From: an uncultured Bacteroidales bacterium
GTDB lineage: Bacteria; Bacteroidota; Bacteroidia; Bacteroidales; Paludibacteraceae
DNA: 43,867 bases
Direction: 5' to 3'
Assembly (NCBI GenBank): GCA_902774185.1
Contig: CACYHE010000026.1
Location: 1 to 43,867, forward strand
In this document: one piece after another, positions 15,953 through 24,588 of the stretch
How positions within the stretch are numbered: the first letter of the stretch is position 1
Layout: each line of letters begins with the position of its first letter
Notes under the pieces: generated by a model
The model's input: the letters and a program-made list of their open reading frames with translations, nothing else
What the model was told of the DNA's origin: nothing
Databases searched by the model: none
Position numbers and translations under genes: made by a program

Positions 15953-18889
15953 ATGATTATGAAACGAATATTTTTGACAGCTCTTCTTGGTTGCGTCATG
16001 ACGATGCAGGTCTTCGCTGTTCAAGACGAAGAGTTTGCAGTTCTCTTGCAAAATGCACAGCAGGGCGATACAGCAGCGCAAAACAAGGTCGGCTACATGT
16101 ATGTCAAAGGAAAGGGAGTTGAGCAGAATTATGAGCAAGCCTTCTATTGGTATCGCAAAGCGGCAGAACAAGGGCATGCTCGCTCTATGTATTACATAGC
16201 GTATATGTACGACGAAGGTAAGGGGGTACCTCAAGATAAGGTACAAGCTTTTCAATGGTACAAAAAAGCGGCCGAACTCGGTGATGCAGATTCTCAGTAC
16301 TGGACAGCTGCCATGTATGAGGTCGGCACGGGAGTGGAGCAAAATATAGAGCAGGCTTTCTATTGGTATAAAAAGGGAGCAGAACAAGGCGAACAATGGT
16401 GCCAATATAGAGTCGGGCTTTTTTATGCAAAGGGGAAAGGTGTTCCTCAGGACTATGCACAAGCGATGTCTTGGTATCGCAAAGCGGCAGAACAAGGGCA
16501 TGCTGGCGCTCAAAACAAATTGGGCTCATTGTATCATAATGCGCAAGGTGTAGAACGGGATTATAAGCAGGCATTGTATTGGTACGAAAAGGCAGCAGCA
16601 CAAGAAGATAAGTATGCTTGTAACAATATAGGTGTTTTGTATGCATATGGTTTGGGGGTGACGCAAGATTTCTCACAAGCGGTTTATTGGTATCGCAAAG
16701 CGGCAGAACAAGGGCATGCTGACGCTCAAAACTCATTGGGCACATTGTATCATAATGCGCAAGGTGTAGAACGGGATTATAAGCAGGCATTGTATTGGTA
16801 CGAAAAGGCAGCAGCACAAGAAAATAAGTATGCTTGTGACAATATAGGTATTTTGTATGAATCTGGTTTGGGTGTGACGCAAGACTATGCACAAGCGATG
16901 TCTTGGTATCGCAAGTCCGCAGATTTAGGTTATTCGAGAGGTCAATACGATGTGGGAAGATTATATTCCAATGGAACTGGTGTGGCAAAAGATTTCACAC
17001 AAGCGGTTTATTGGTATCGCAAAGCGGCAGAACAAGGGTATGCTGCAGCGCAAAATAGTATAGGCGTCAAGTATCATAATGGAGAGGGTGTCGCTCAGGA
17101 CTATAAGCAGGCATTGTATTGGTATTATAAAGCAGCGGAGCAAGGCAATACGAGTGCGTGCAATAATATAGGAATCTTATATGAGTATGGGCTTGGTGTA
17201 AAAAAGAATTGTCCTGTGGCGCTCTATTGGTATAAACGAGCGATAGACGGCGGGTATGCTAAATCCGACACCAACTACGACAAGCTCATCTCTCAAGGAT
17301 ACAAACCGGCAACAGAAGATCCGAATGCCCCGAAACTGCCGCCGTTGTTGGTGATGCAACCAAACTCACTTACCTTTGTAGATGCTTCCGGTAACAATCG
17401 AATTGATGCAGGGGAGGAGTGTTCTATCCGCTTCACTATTAAGAATAATGGTAAGGGTATGGCTCTCAATTGTGAGGCACGGGTTAAGATGTCCGGAACC
17501 ACCAGTGGCGTCACGGTAAAAAACAGCAAACTCCCATCGATTGCTCCGGGCAAAACGCAAGAGGTTTCTATCCCTGTTACCGCTAATACCGATACCAAAA
17601 ACGGACAGTTGACATTCTCCATTGAGGTGTACGAACCTTCCGGTTGGGGAATAGCTCCGTTTGACCTTGCCGTTGAGACTAAAATTTTCGATTCTCCCTA
17701 TCTGCAGGTAGTCGATTATGCCGTTAATTCACCTATCGGAAAAATCCAGAAAATGGTACCGTTTACGCTTACCTTCAATTTGCAAAATACCAAATATGGC
17801 AATGCGGAGAATGTCAAGGTAAAAGTGATTTTACCGGATGACGTATATATCATGGATGGCAGCATCGAGCAGTCTTTCCCGCTTATCAAATCCGGTGAGG
17901 CCAAATCGATCAAACTCACATTAGCTGCCAATAATAACTATTCAACAACGGACATACCTATCGTGATAGATGTGAAGGAGCGTTACGGCAAATACGCAGA
18001 GAATAAAAAACTCAATATAGCCCTCAATCAATCAGCAGCAGTCAGCATCAACATCGCTGCCAAGGATGAACCGCAAGAGGAGCGGAAAGAGATACAGAAA
18101 GCGATGCTGACGAGTGAAGTGGATCGGAATATCCCTATTACGGGTGCCACGAATCCGAATACCTTTGTGCTGATCATCGCCAATGAACATTACCTGCAGG
18201 TAGCAGGTGTGCCGTACGCCCTCAATGACGGAAACATCTTCCGTGAATACTGCATCAAGACGCTTGGCGTGAGTGAGAAACATATCAAGTATTTTGCGGA
18301 CGCGACGGGTAACCAGATCAAGTCCGGCGTTAACTGGTTGGCGAACCTGACCGAGGTGTTTGACAATCCGCAGATCATCGTCTATTATGCCGGACACGGA
18401 ATCCCTGACGAAGCCAGCAAGTCGGCGTACCTGTTACCGGTGGACGGTAACGGTTCGGATATCTCGACGGGCTATAAGTTGGATGACCTGTATGCAACCT
18501 TGGGCAGCATGCCGGCAGCACAGATCACAGTGTTTATGGATGCATGCTTCTCCGGTTCCAAACGCGAACAGGGTATGTTAGCTTCCGCACGGGGTGTAGC
18601 ACTCAAAGCAAAAGCCGGTATCCCGCAAGGAAACATGGTGGTCTTCTCTGCTGCGACAGGTGACGAGACCGCTTATCCGAATAAGGAGCAACAGCACGGT
18701 TTGTTCACCTATTATCTGCTCAAGAAATTGCAAGAGACCAAAGGTGATGTAGCCCTCAAAGATTTAGGTGCATACCTCACCAAACAAGTCAGTCAGCAGT
18801 CCCTCATCATCAACGACAAACGGCAGACCCCGACCGTCACTCCATCCGCCGCAGTAGGCGCAGAATGGCAAAATTGGAAGTTGAAATAA
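15953..18889 (+). CDS. Secreted Sel1-repeat protein with C-terminal caspase-like protease
   Basis: The protein has 978 residues (ATG 15953; ATG 15959 is equally possible) and a signal peptide ending near FAVQ. Residues about 30-440 hold eleven or so Sel1 repeats of 36 residues (A-x-x-W-Y-x-K-A-A-E-Q-G pattern). Then come two beta-sandwich units (about 455-570 and 575-690) of CARDB type (AGEECSIRFTIKNNGKG; VPFTLTFNLQNTK). Residues about 735-978 form a peptidase C14 (caspase/metacaspase) domain with the catalytic His in YYAGHG (H815) and Cys in DACFSG (C865), both intact. The C-terminus shows no T9SS module. It is likely a periplasmic or surface protease in which the Sel1 solenoid binds a partner. 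Cleavage after Arg/Lys, as in metacaspases, is inferred only. Confidence 0.85.
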   Translation: MIMKRIFLTALLGCVMTMQVFAVQDEEFAVLLQNAQQGDTAAQNKVGYMYVKGKGVEQNYEQAFYWYRKAAEQGHARSMYYIAYMYDEGKGVPQDKVQAFQWYKKAAELGDADSQYWTAAMYEVGTGVEQNIEQAFYWYKKGAEQGEQWCQYRVGLFYAKGKGVPQDYAQAMSWYRKAAEQGHAGAQNKLGSLYHNAQGVERDYKQALYWYEKAAAQEDKYACNNIGVLYAYGLGVTQDFSQAVYWYRKAAEQGHADAQNSLGTLYHNAQGVERDYKQALYWYEKAAAQENKYACDNIGILYESGLGVTQDYAQAMSWYRKSADLGYSRGQYDVGRLYSNGTGVAKDFTQAVYWYRKAAEQGYAAAQNSIGVKYHNGEGVAQDYKQALYWYYKAAEQGNTSACNNIGILYEYGLGVKKNCPVALYWYKRAIDGGYAKSDTNYDKLISQGYKPATEDPNAPKLPPLLVMQPNSLTFVDASGNNRIDAGEECSIRFTIKNNGKGMALNCEARVKMSGTTSGVTVKNSKLPSIAPGKTQEVSIPVTANTDTKNGQLTFSIEVYEPSGWGIAPFDLAVETKIFDSPYLQVVDYAVNSPIGKIQKMVPFTLTFNLQNTKYGNAENVKVKVILPDDVYIMDGSIEQSFPLIKSGEAKSIKLTLAANNNYSTTDIPIVIDVKERYGKYAENKKLNIALNQSAAVSINIAAKDEPQEERKEIQKAMLTSEVDRNIPITGATNPNTFVLIIANEHYLQVAGVPYALNDGNIFREYCIKTLGVSEKHIKYFADATGNQIKSGVNWLANLTEVFDNPQIIVYYAGHGIPDEASKSAYLLPVDGNGSDISTGYKLDDLYATLGSMPAAQITVFMDACFSGSKREQGMLASARGVALKAKAGIPQGNMVVFSAATGDETAYPNKEQQHGLFTYYLLKKLQETKGDVALKDLGAYLTKQVSQQSLIINDKRQTPTVTPSAAVGAEWQNWKLK
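16471..16902 (+). repeat. 216-bp tandem duplication inside the Sel1 region
   Basis: 16471-16686 and 16687-16902 are near-identical, each covering two 36-residue Sel1 units; differences are scattered single bases. The identity at DNA level, beyond what the protein needs, shows a recent duplication or conversion, and repeat number may vary between strains. Confidence 0.8.
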
Positions 18890-18906
18890 AAATTTTTGTG
18901 CTTTTA

Positions 18907-18938
18907 TTTGCATATATGCAAAAAAAATAGTAATTTTG
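18907..18938 (+). promoter_or_regulatory. Promoter of the sdh/frd operon
   Basis: TTTG (18907-18910), 20 bp, TAATTTTG (18931-18938). The -33 region is the perfect palindrome TTTGCATATATGCAAA (18907-18922), the same core as in the divergent promoters at 24574. The leader to ATG 19001 is about 55 nt. Confidence 0.8.
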
Positions 18939-19000
18939 CAGCGCAAAATGGTGCGACACTTATTTAACGTTAAATAATTTATCAAAAACAAACAATTTTT

Positions 19001-19708
19001 ATGTGGTTAAAAGACTCTTCTATCGGCCGTAAGCTCGTCATGAGTTTAACCGGTCTGGCGTTGGTCTTCTTCCTGCTTTTCCACGGCGTAATGAATGTCG
19101 TCGTGGTTTTTTCGGAGGATGCTTACAACGCGATTTGTCATTTCTTAGGAGCCAACTGGTACGCACTGGTGGGTACCGTAGGTTTGGCGCTTTTGGTACT
19201 GCTGCATTTCTGCTACGCGTTCTATCTGACGATTCAGAACCGTGCTGCACGTGGCAATGACCGTTATGCAGTAACCGCCAAGAAAGAAGGCGTAGAGTGG
19301 GAATCGGAGAACATGCTGGTTCTCGGTATCATCGTGATCGGTTTCCTGGTACTGCATCTGTACAACTTCTGGTTCCGTATGCAGTTGGCTGAGATCACCG
19401 ACGGTGCGACCGCTTCTTTGGCAGATGCCACCAACGGTGCGCATTATGTAAAGGAATTATTTACAGGTTACGCAACCGGAAATCATGTGGCTGCTCTCAT
19501 CTACTGCGGTCTGTATCTCATCTGGCTTGGCGCTTTGTGGTTCCACCTCCGTCACGGCGTTTGGTCTGCTCTGCACACCTTAGGTTGGAACAACCTCGTT
19601 TGGATGAAACGCATCAAAGTGATCGGCGTTTGCTTGGCTACCCTCGTAGTACTGCCGTTCGTTGTTGTTGTATTGTATTACCTCGGCATGGGTATCGCTA
19701 TGCTATAA
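19001..19708 (+). CDS. sdhC: Succinate dehydrogenase/fumarate reductase cytochrome b subunit
   Basis: This 235-residue membrane protein has five hydrophobic segments (about 12-35, 52-78, 100-125, 158-180, 200-230), the form of the B. subtilis/Wolinella-type di-heme cytochrome b. Histidines in the segments (LFHGVMN, LLHFCYAFYL, LHLYNFW, WFHLRHGVWSALH) are the expected heme ligands. It anchors the flavoprotein and iron-sulfur subunits to the inner membrane and passes electrons between them and menaquinone, in fumarate respiration or succinate oxidation. First gene of the operon, 30 bp before sdhA across a 7-bp repeat array. Confidence 0.9.
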   Translation: MWLKDSSIGRKLVMSLTGLALVFFLLFHGVMNVVVVFSEDAYNAICHFLGANWYALVGTVGLALLVLLHFCYAFYLTIQNRAARGNDRYAVTAKKEGVEWESENMLVLGIIVIGFLVLHLYNFWFRMQLAEITDGATASLADATNGAHYVKELFTGYATGNHVAALIYCGLYLIWLGALWFHLRHGVWSALHTLGWNNLVWMKRIKVIGVCLATLVVLPFVVVVLYYLGMGIAML

Positions 19709-19738
19709 TTAAAAATTAAAAATTAAAAATTAAGAATT
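19709..19738 (+). repeat. 7-bp tandem array between sdhC and sdhA
   Basis: Four units TTAAAAA, TTAAAAA, TTAAAAA, TTAAGAA plus TT fill the whole gap and end exactly at the ATG of sdhA, so the ribosome-landing region of sdhA is made of the repeat. Confidence 0.8.
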
Positions 19739-21841
19739 ATGGCAAAGAAAGAAGAAATAATGGAAGCGGCAAAAGAGACCGCTAAGAAAGTAGCTACCAA
19801 GGTTGCGCAGAAAGCTGTAGATGTAGCCGAGGCTGCTTTGGACGCTGCTGCCGAGGTAGTGAAAGAAGCTACCACTCCTATCATTACGCCTGAAATGGCA
19901 AAGATCCCTGCCGGTCCGCTGGAGCTCAAATGGACGAACTACAAGAACCATCAGAAACTGGTTAACCCTGCTAACAAACGTCGTCTGGACGTGATCGTAG
20001 TAGGTACAGGTCTGGCTGGTGCAAGTGCTGCGGCTTCGTTGGCTGAGATGGGATTCAATGTATTGAACTTCTGTATCCAGGATAGCCCGCGCCGTGCACA
20101 CTCGATTGCTGCACAGGGTGGTATCAACGCTGCGAAGAACTACCAGAACGATGGTGATAGTGTTTATCGTCTCTATTATGATACCATCAAAGGTGGAGAC
20201 TACCGTGCTCGTGAGGCCAATGTATATCGTTTGGCGGAGGTAAGTAATAACATCATCGACCAGTGTGTGGCACAAGGTGTTCCTTTCGCACGTGAGTACG
20301 GAGGTTTGTTAGACAACCGTTCCTTCGGTGGTGCGCAGGTAAGCCGTACGTTCTACGCAAAAGGTCAGACCGGTCAACAGTTGTTGCTCGGTGCTTATAG
20401 CGCATTGAGCCGCCAGATCGGTAAAGGTAAAGTGAAGATGTACACCCGTTATGAGATGCTCGATATCGTGCTCGTTGCTGACGAGAACGGTGAGAAACGT
20501 GCACGCGGTATCATCGCTCGTAACCTCGTCACCGGCCGCATTGAGCGCTTCTTTGCGCACGCAGTGGTAGTTGGTTCAGGTGGTTACGGCAACACGTTCT
20601 TCCTGAGCACGAACGCGATGGCTTCCAATGGTTCCGCGGCTATGCAGATGTACCGCCACGGTGCTTTGTTCGCTAACCCCTGCTACGCACAGATTCACCC
20701 GACCTGTATCCCGAAGCACGGTGACTTCCAGTCCAAACTGACACTTATGTCGGAGTCCCTCCGTAACGACGGTCGTATATGGGTGCCGAAGAAACTCGAG
20801 GACGCAAAGCGTCTCCAGGCAGGCGAAATCAAAGGTCGTGACATACCCGAAGAAGACCGTGACTACTATCTCGAGCGTCGTTATCCGGCTTTCGGTAACC
20901 TCGTTCCGCGTGACGTAGCTTCGCGTGCTGCCAAAGAGCGTTGCGACAAGGGCTACGGCGTGAACAACACCGGACTCGCTGTCTTCCTCGATTTCTCCGA
21001 TGCTATCCAACGCCTCGGAAAGGATGTAGTGGCACAGAAATACGGTAACCTGTTCCAGATGTATGAGAAGATCGTGGACGAGAACCCGTACGAGAACCCG
21101 ATGATGATCTTCCCGGCTATCCACTACACGATGGGAGGTATCTGGGTGGACTACGAGTTGCAGACAACCGTTAAGGGTCTGTTCTGTATCGGCGAAGCGA
21201 ACTTCTCCGACCACGGTGCTAACCGTCTCGGTGCTTCGGCGCTGATGCAAGGTCTGGCAGATGGTTACTTCGTACTGCCGTACACCATCCAGAACTACCT
21301 GAGCGATCAGATCGGTGTACCGCGTATGAGTACGGATCTGCCTGAGTTTGCTGAGGCTGAGAAAGCGGTTCAAGACAAGATCGATAAGTTGATGGCTATC
21401 CAAGGTAAGCGTTCGGTTGATTCGATCCACAAAGAGCTGGGTCTCATCATGTGGGACTTTGTCGGCATGGGTCGTACGGCAGAGGGCTTGAAGGAAGGTA
21501 TCAAGAAGATCGACGCTATCAAGAAAGAGTTCTGGACGAATGTCTATATCCCGGGTGAGGCTAACTCGCTCAACAACGAACTTGAGAAAGCCCTCCGTCT
21601 GGCTGACTTCATCGAGATCGGTCGTCTGATGGCAGTGGATGCGCTCCATCGTGAGGAGTCTTGCGGTGGTCACTTCCGCGAGGAATACCAGACGCCGGAA
21701 GGTGAAGCTCTCCGTCAGGATGACAAGTTCGCATATGTCGGCTGCTGGAAATATATGGGTGAGGATGCAGAGCCGCAACTCATCAAGGAGCCGCTTGACT
21801 ATGAGTTTACGGAACGTAAAACCAGAAATTACAAGAACTAA
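19739..21841 (+). CDS. sdhA: Fumarate reductase/succinate dehydrogenase flavoprotein subunit with extra N-terminal helix
   Basis: The 700-residue flavoprotein oxidises succinate or reduces fumarate. Seen: the FAD-binding Rossmann motif [20 protein letters not shown] (about 84-103), the [12 protein letters not shown] segment with the His that covalently binds FAD, the substrate region ([22 protein letters not shown]) and the helical C-terminal domain with [14 protein letters not shown]. Bacteroidetes homologues usually begin MAKxPxGPL..KWTNY. Here that start is at residue 53 (ATG 19895), preceded in frame by about 52 residues rich in Ala, Lys and Glu ([20 protein letters not shown]), which should form one long amphipathic helix. 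The codon use and lack of stops suggest it is translated, but ATG 19895 remains a possible start. Confidence 0.93.
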   Translation: MAKKEEIMEAAKETAKKVATKVAQKAVDVAEAALDAAAEVVKEATTPIITPEMAKIPAGPLELKWTNYKNHQKLVNPANKRRLDVIVVGTGLAGASAAASLAEMGFNVLNFCIQDSPRRAHSIAAQGGINAAKNYQNDGDSVYRLYYDTIKGGDYRAREANVYRLAEVSNNIIDQCVAQGVPFAREYGGLLDNRSFGGAQVSRTFYAKGQTGQQLLLGAYSALSRQIGKGKVKMYTRYEMLDIVLVADENGEKRARGIIARNLVTGRIERFFAHAVVVGSGGYGNTFFLSTNAMASNGSAAMQMYRHGALFANPCYAQIHPTCIPKHGDFQSKLTLMSESLRNDGRIWVPKKLEDAKRLQAGEIKGRDIPEEDRDYYLERRYPAFGNLVPRDVASRAAKERCDKGYGVNNTGLAVFLDFSDAIQRLGKDVVAQKYGNLFQMYEKIVDENPYENPMMIFPAIHYTMGGIWVDYELQTTVKGLFCIGEANFSDHGANRLGASALMQGLADGYFVLPYTIQNYLSDQIGVPRMSTDLPEFAEAEKAVQDKIDKLMAIQGKRSVDSIHKELGLIMWDFVGMGRTAEGLKEGIKKIDAIKKEFWTNVYIPGEANSLNNELEKALRLADFIEIGRLMAVDALHREESCGGHFREEYQTPEGEALRQDDKFAYVGCWKYMGEDAEPQLIKEPLDYEFTERKTRNYKN

Positions 21842-21846
21842 AAACC

Positions 21847-22077
21847 ATGTTTAATTTAATATTTGGAATATTTGCCCTCTGTTTTGGTTGTTACTCCTTG
21901 TATTTGTGGGTTGCCGGTAAGACTGAAAAGTTTGGTAAACTGGAATCCATGAAAAAAACATTTGGAGAAAAACTAGGTAAAACTATCCATATTATTGGAT
22001 ATGTAGTGACACCTTTATTAGCGGGTATTGTATTTATAGTATTGTATCTTCTGGAAAATAATTTCATTAATCAATAA
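21847..22077 (+). CDS. Small two-helix membrane protein inserted between sdhA and sdhB
   Basis: The 76-residue protein has a first membrane helix (NLIFGIFALCFGCYSLYLWV), a cytosolic-looking basic loop (GKTEKFGKLESMKKTFGEKL) and a second helix (IIGYVVTPLLAGIVFIVLYL). The layout, with KLESM..FG and an IH..Y..P..GI second helix, reminds me of Imm17-type immunity proteins and related small Bacteroidetes membrane proteins, but this is from memory and weak. It starts 5 bp after sdhA and ends 11 bp before sdhB, so it is co-transcribed. Its DNA is visibly more AT-rich than sdhA or sdhB and uses different codons, a sign of insertion. It is not a normal subunit of this complex, where sdhB follows sdhA directly. 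Confidence 0.65.
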   Translation: MFNLIFGIFALCFGCYSLYLWVAGKTEKFGKLESMKKTFGEKLGKTIHIIGYVVTPLLAGIVFIVLYLLENNFINQ

Positions 22078-22088
22078 TACATAGAACA

Positions 22089-22777
22089 ATGGATCAGTAT
22101 ATTGATATTAAAGTACGGGTGTGGCGTCAGGCCGGACCCAAGGCTCAGGGACATTTCGAGACGTATGACCTGAAGCACGTCTTCCAAGGTGCTTCGTTCT
22201 TGGAGATGATTGATATTCTCAACGAGCAACTCGTTGCAGAGCACAAAGACCCTGTTACCTACGATCACGCGCCATCACGACCTGCCAGCTGCACATGCGT
22301 AAGTTCAAAGACGGTGAGACGATCACTGTAGAGCCTTGGCGTAGCCGTGCGTTCCCTGTAATCAAAGACCTCATGGTCGATCGCGGAGCGTACGACAAGA
22401 TCATGCAAGCAGGCGGTTTCGTAAGTGTCAACACCGGTGGTGTACCTGACGCAAACGCTATACCTATTCCGAAGCCGGTAGCTGACGAGGCAATGGATGC
22501 TGCGTCCTGTATCGGTTGTGGTGCATGTGCTGCAGCATGTAAGAACGGTTCGGCGATGCTCTTCGTATCGGCTAAAGTTTCGCAACTGGCCCTGCTCCCG
22601 CAAGGTAAGATCGAGGCTGCTGCGCGTGCGAAAGCGATGGTTGCTAAGATGGACGAACTCGGATTCGGTAACTGTACCAACACCGGTGCTTGTGCCGCTG
22701 AGTGCCCGAAGAGTGTCAGTCTGGCGAATATAGCACGTTTGAACCGCGAGTTCCTTAGCGCGAAATTCAAAGACTGA
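22089..22777 (+). pseudogene. sdhB: Fumarate reductase/succinate dehydrogenase iron-sulfur subunit, deleted and frameshifted
   Basis: The gene starts normally (MDQYIDIKVRVWRQAGPKAQ, then [13 protein letters not shown]) up to VTYDH near 22266, then changes frame at 22267-22275 and continues as [11 protein letters not shown] to the end. The intact C-terminal half keeps both cysteine motifs for the [4Fe-4S] and [3Fe-4S] clusters ([22 protein letters not shown]). Missing is the loop with the three N-terminal [2Fe-2S] cysteines (DCREGIC..C in relatives), about 25 codons. I estimate about 67 bp are lost, not a multiple of three. As written, translation from 22089 ends at 22331, and an internal ATG at 22295 could start the C-terminal half. 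Either the gene is dead, or the sequence or assembly is wrong here. Confidence 0.85.
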
Positions 22778-22800
22778 TCAAGAAGGTCTTTTGATAAGAA

Positions 22801-22831
22801 AAGCCTTAGCCGAGTTTGGCTAAGGCTTTTT
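22801..22831 (+). terminator. Terminator of the sdh operon, overlapping the ybeY 3' end
   Basis: AAGCCTTAGCC (22801-22811) pairs perfectly with GGCTAAGGCTT (22818-22828), followed by TTTTT (22827-22831). The complement also ends in TTTT, so it can work for both strands. The last codons of ybeY, including its stop, are inside the stem. Confidence 0.85.
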
Positions 22832-23228
22832 CTTCTTTAGCAGTCATCTGCTCTTTGGTCTCCGGTGTCTTGTCTCCTTGACCGGTGAGATGAAGGACAC
22901 CGTGGATCAGGATGCGATGTAACTCGTGCTCGAAGGTTGTATGGACCATCTCCGCATTCGAGCGCACAGTGTCCAACGAGATGAAGATATCGCCGTTCAG
23001 CGTGCTCGCCGTGGAGTAATCGAAGGTGATGACATCGGTGTAGTAGTCATGCCCCAAGAATTCCCGATTGACCGCTAACTCCCGTTCATCGGAGCAGAAG
23101 ATATAATTGATATTTCCTACCGTAAAGCCGTAATCGGCAGCTACGGCACGTATCCAACGCCCTATCTTGCGTTCATCCAACGCAGGCATCTCTATGTCTT
23201 CTGTAGTAAACTTTATCATATCGCACAA
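22806..23228 (-). CDS. ybeY: Endoribonuclease YbeY (16S rRNA maturation)
   Basis: This 140-residue protein carries the YbeY zinc motif HGVLHLTGQGDK near residue 113 (two His, with Asp as the probable third ligand, as usual in Bacteroidetes) and the earlier block LNREFLGHDYYTDVITFDY (here AVNREFLGHDYYTDVITFDY), which fits the family. YbeY is a metal-dependent RNase for 16S rRNA 3' end maturation and ribosome quality control, in the cytoplasm. Length is normal for Bacteroidetes. It lies 91 bp downstream of the Gate-domain gene on the same strand and is probably co-transcribed with it. An in-frame ATG three codons later (MIKFTTEDI) is an equally good start. Confidence 0.9.
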   Translation of the reverse strand: MCDMIKFTTEDIEMPALDERKIGRWIRAVAADYGFTVGNINYIFCSDERELAVNREFLGHDYYTDVITFDYSTASTLNGDIFISLDTVRSNAEMVHTTFEHELHRILIHGVLHLTGQGDKTPETKEQMTAKEEKALAKLG

Positions 23229-23258
23229 TAATCACGCAATAATCACGCAATAATCACC
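23226..23258. repeat. Three 11-bp tandem units upstream of ybeY
   Basis: CAATAATCACG, CAATAATCACG and CAATAATCACC, then a partial CAATAGCAC. The array lies at the very start of ybeY on its upstream side. Confidence 0.8.
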
Positions 23259-23319
23259 CAATAGCACCCCCTTGCAAGCCTTGAAATTTAAAGTCTCGCG
23301 TCCGTATTCCCGGTTGATT

Positions 23320-24552
23320 TTATCCGAAGAAAATCGGAGCAATTGCAAACGCCGCAATGATGCCGGCAAGGTCGGCTAACAAACAGCATGCCACAGCATG
23401 TCGGGTATTCTTGATGTTAACGGATCCAAAATATACGGCCAGTACGTAGAACGTGGTGTCGGTTGTTCCTTGCAGGATGCAGCAGAGCCGACCAACGAGA
23501 CTGTCTGCTCCGTAGTTATTCATCGCTTCCAGCATGAGCCCGCGTGCTCCGCTACCGCTGAGCGGTTTCATCAACGCCGTAGGTACTGCTCCCGCCAAAT
23601 CCGTATTGATACCGCACAGGGCAAACAAAGCGGCAATTCCTTGTTCCAACAGTCCCATCGCTCCCGAAGCACGGAACATACCTACTGCTACGAGGATGGC
23701 GATGAGGTAAGGGATGATTCCTATCGCCGTTTGGAATCCACCTTTCGCGCCATCAATGAAGGCGTCATAGACGTTCACTTTGCGGCAAAGGGCTTGAATG
23801 ACAAACCAACAGATGACACCCAATAGGATGATTGCTGCCGCTGCTGCGGATAATACCGAAAGGCGATGGGGAGAGAGCATCGAAGCGCCCCATACCATGA
23901 GTCCCACCAAGGCGGATAGACCGATGACGGTACCTAAGACAACCGGGTCTTTCATCTTGATCTTCTGCGCCACGCAGACGCTGATCAGTCCGACGAGGGT
24001 CGCGACATAGGTAGCGATAAGGATAGGAAGAAAGACATCGGCAGGGTTGGCTGCACCCAGTTCCGCCCGATAGCCCATGATGGTGGTAGGAATCAGGGTC
24101 AGACCACTGGCACCTAAGACCACGAACATGATCATCGCATTGGAGGCTTTGGTCTTGTCCGTATTCAGTTCCTGCAGTTCGCCCATCGCTTTGAGTCCCA
24201 TCGGTGTGGCGGCATTATCGAGCCCTAACATATTGGCGGATATATTCATCAGCATTGATCCGAAGACCGGATGTCCTTTAGGCACTTCCGGGAAGATACG
24301 GCTGAAGAAAGGATTGATGACGCGCCCCAGACTGTTTACGGCACCGGCACGTTCGCCTATTTTCATGATTCCCATCCACAAAGCCAAGATGCCGGTTAGT
24401 CCTATCGAGAGTTCAAAACCCGTCTTGGCACTGTCGAAAGTGGAATTGAGAATATCGGAGAAGATACCGACGTTCCCGAAGCAAATCGCTTGCACCAAAC
24501 CCATTATTACCGCCAGTATAATGAGCGAAATCCAGATATAATTCAAAATCAT
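23320..24552 (-). CDS. Nucleoside-recognition (Gate) domain protein, SpmA-SpmB fusion
   Basis: This 410-residue inner-membrane protein has about ten hydrophobic helices and two Gate domains. The first half resembles spore maturation protein A (SIGLTGILALWMGIMKIGE; NISANMLGLDNAATPMGLKA) and the second half SpmB (AIGIIPYLIAILVAVGMFRA; GSGARGLMLEAM; ILQGTTDTTFYVLAVYFGS). In Bacteroidetes the two are fused, as here, and the organisms do not sporulate. The role is unknown; a transporter or exporter of small molecules is a family-level guess. Its start codon lies about 5 bases after the -7 box, so the mRNA would be leaderless or nearly so. It precedes ybeY. Confidence 0.85.
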   Translation of the reverse strand: MILNYIWISLIILAVIMGLVQAICFGNVGIFSDILNSTFDSAKTGFELSIGLTGILALWMGIMKIGERAGAVNSLGRVINPFFSRIFPEVPKGHPVFGSMLMNISANMLGLDNAATPMGLKAMGELQELNTDKTKASNAMIMFVVLGASGLTLIPTTIMGYRAELGAANPADVFLPILIATYVATLVGLISVCVAQKIKMKDPVVLGTVIGLSALVGLMVWGASMLSPHRLSVLSAAAAAIILLGVICWFVIQALCRKVNVYDAFIDGAKGGFQTAIGIIPYLIAILVAVGMFRASGAMGLLEQGIAALFALCGINTDLAGAVPTALMKPLSGSGARGLMLEAMNNYGADSLVGRLCCILQGTTDTTFYVLAVYFGSVNIKNTRHAVACCLLADLAGIIAAFAIAPIFFG

Positions 24553-24556
24553 GCCG

Positions 24557-24588
24557 CAAAATTACAAAAATTCTTGCATATATGCAAA
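24557..24588 (-). promoter_or_regulatory. Promoter of the Gate-domain gene (minus strand)
   Basis: On the minus strand TTTG (complement of 24585-24588), 20 bp, TAATTTTG (complement of 24557-24564). The start codon follows five bases after the -7 box. Confidence 0.75.

Noticed and set aside
20576-21778. Minus-strand ORF of 400 residues opposite sdhA
   Set aside because: A shadow caused by strong codon bias in sdhA; sdhA has all family motifs.
22295-22777. Stand-alone C-terminal ferredoxin-like gene
   Set aside because: It is the second half of the frameshifted sdhB; the first half is directly upstream in another frame.
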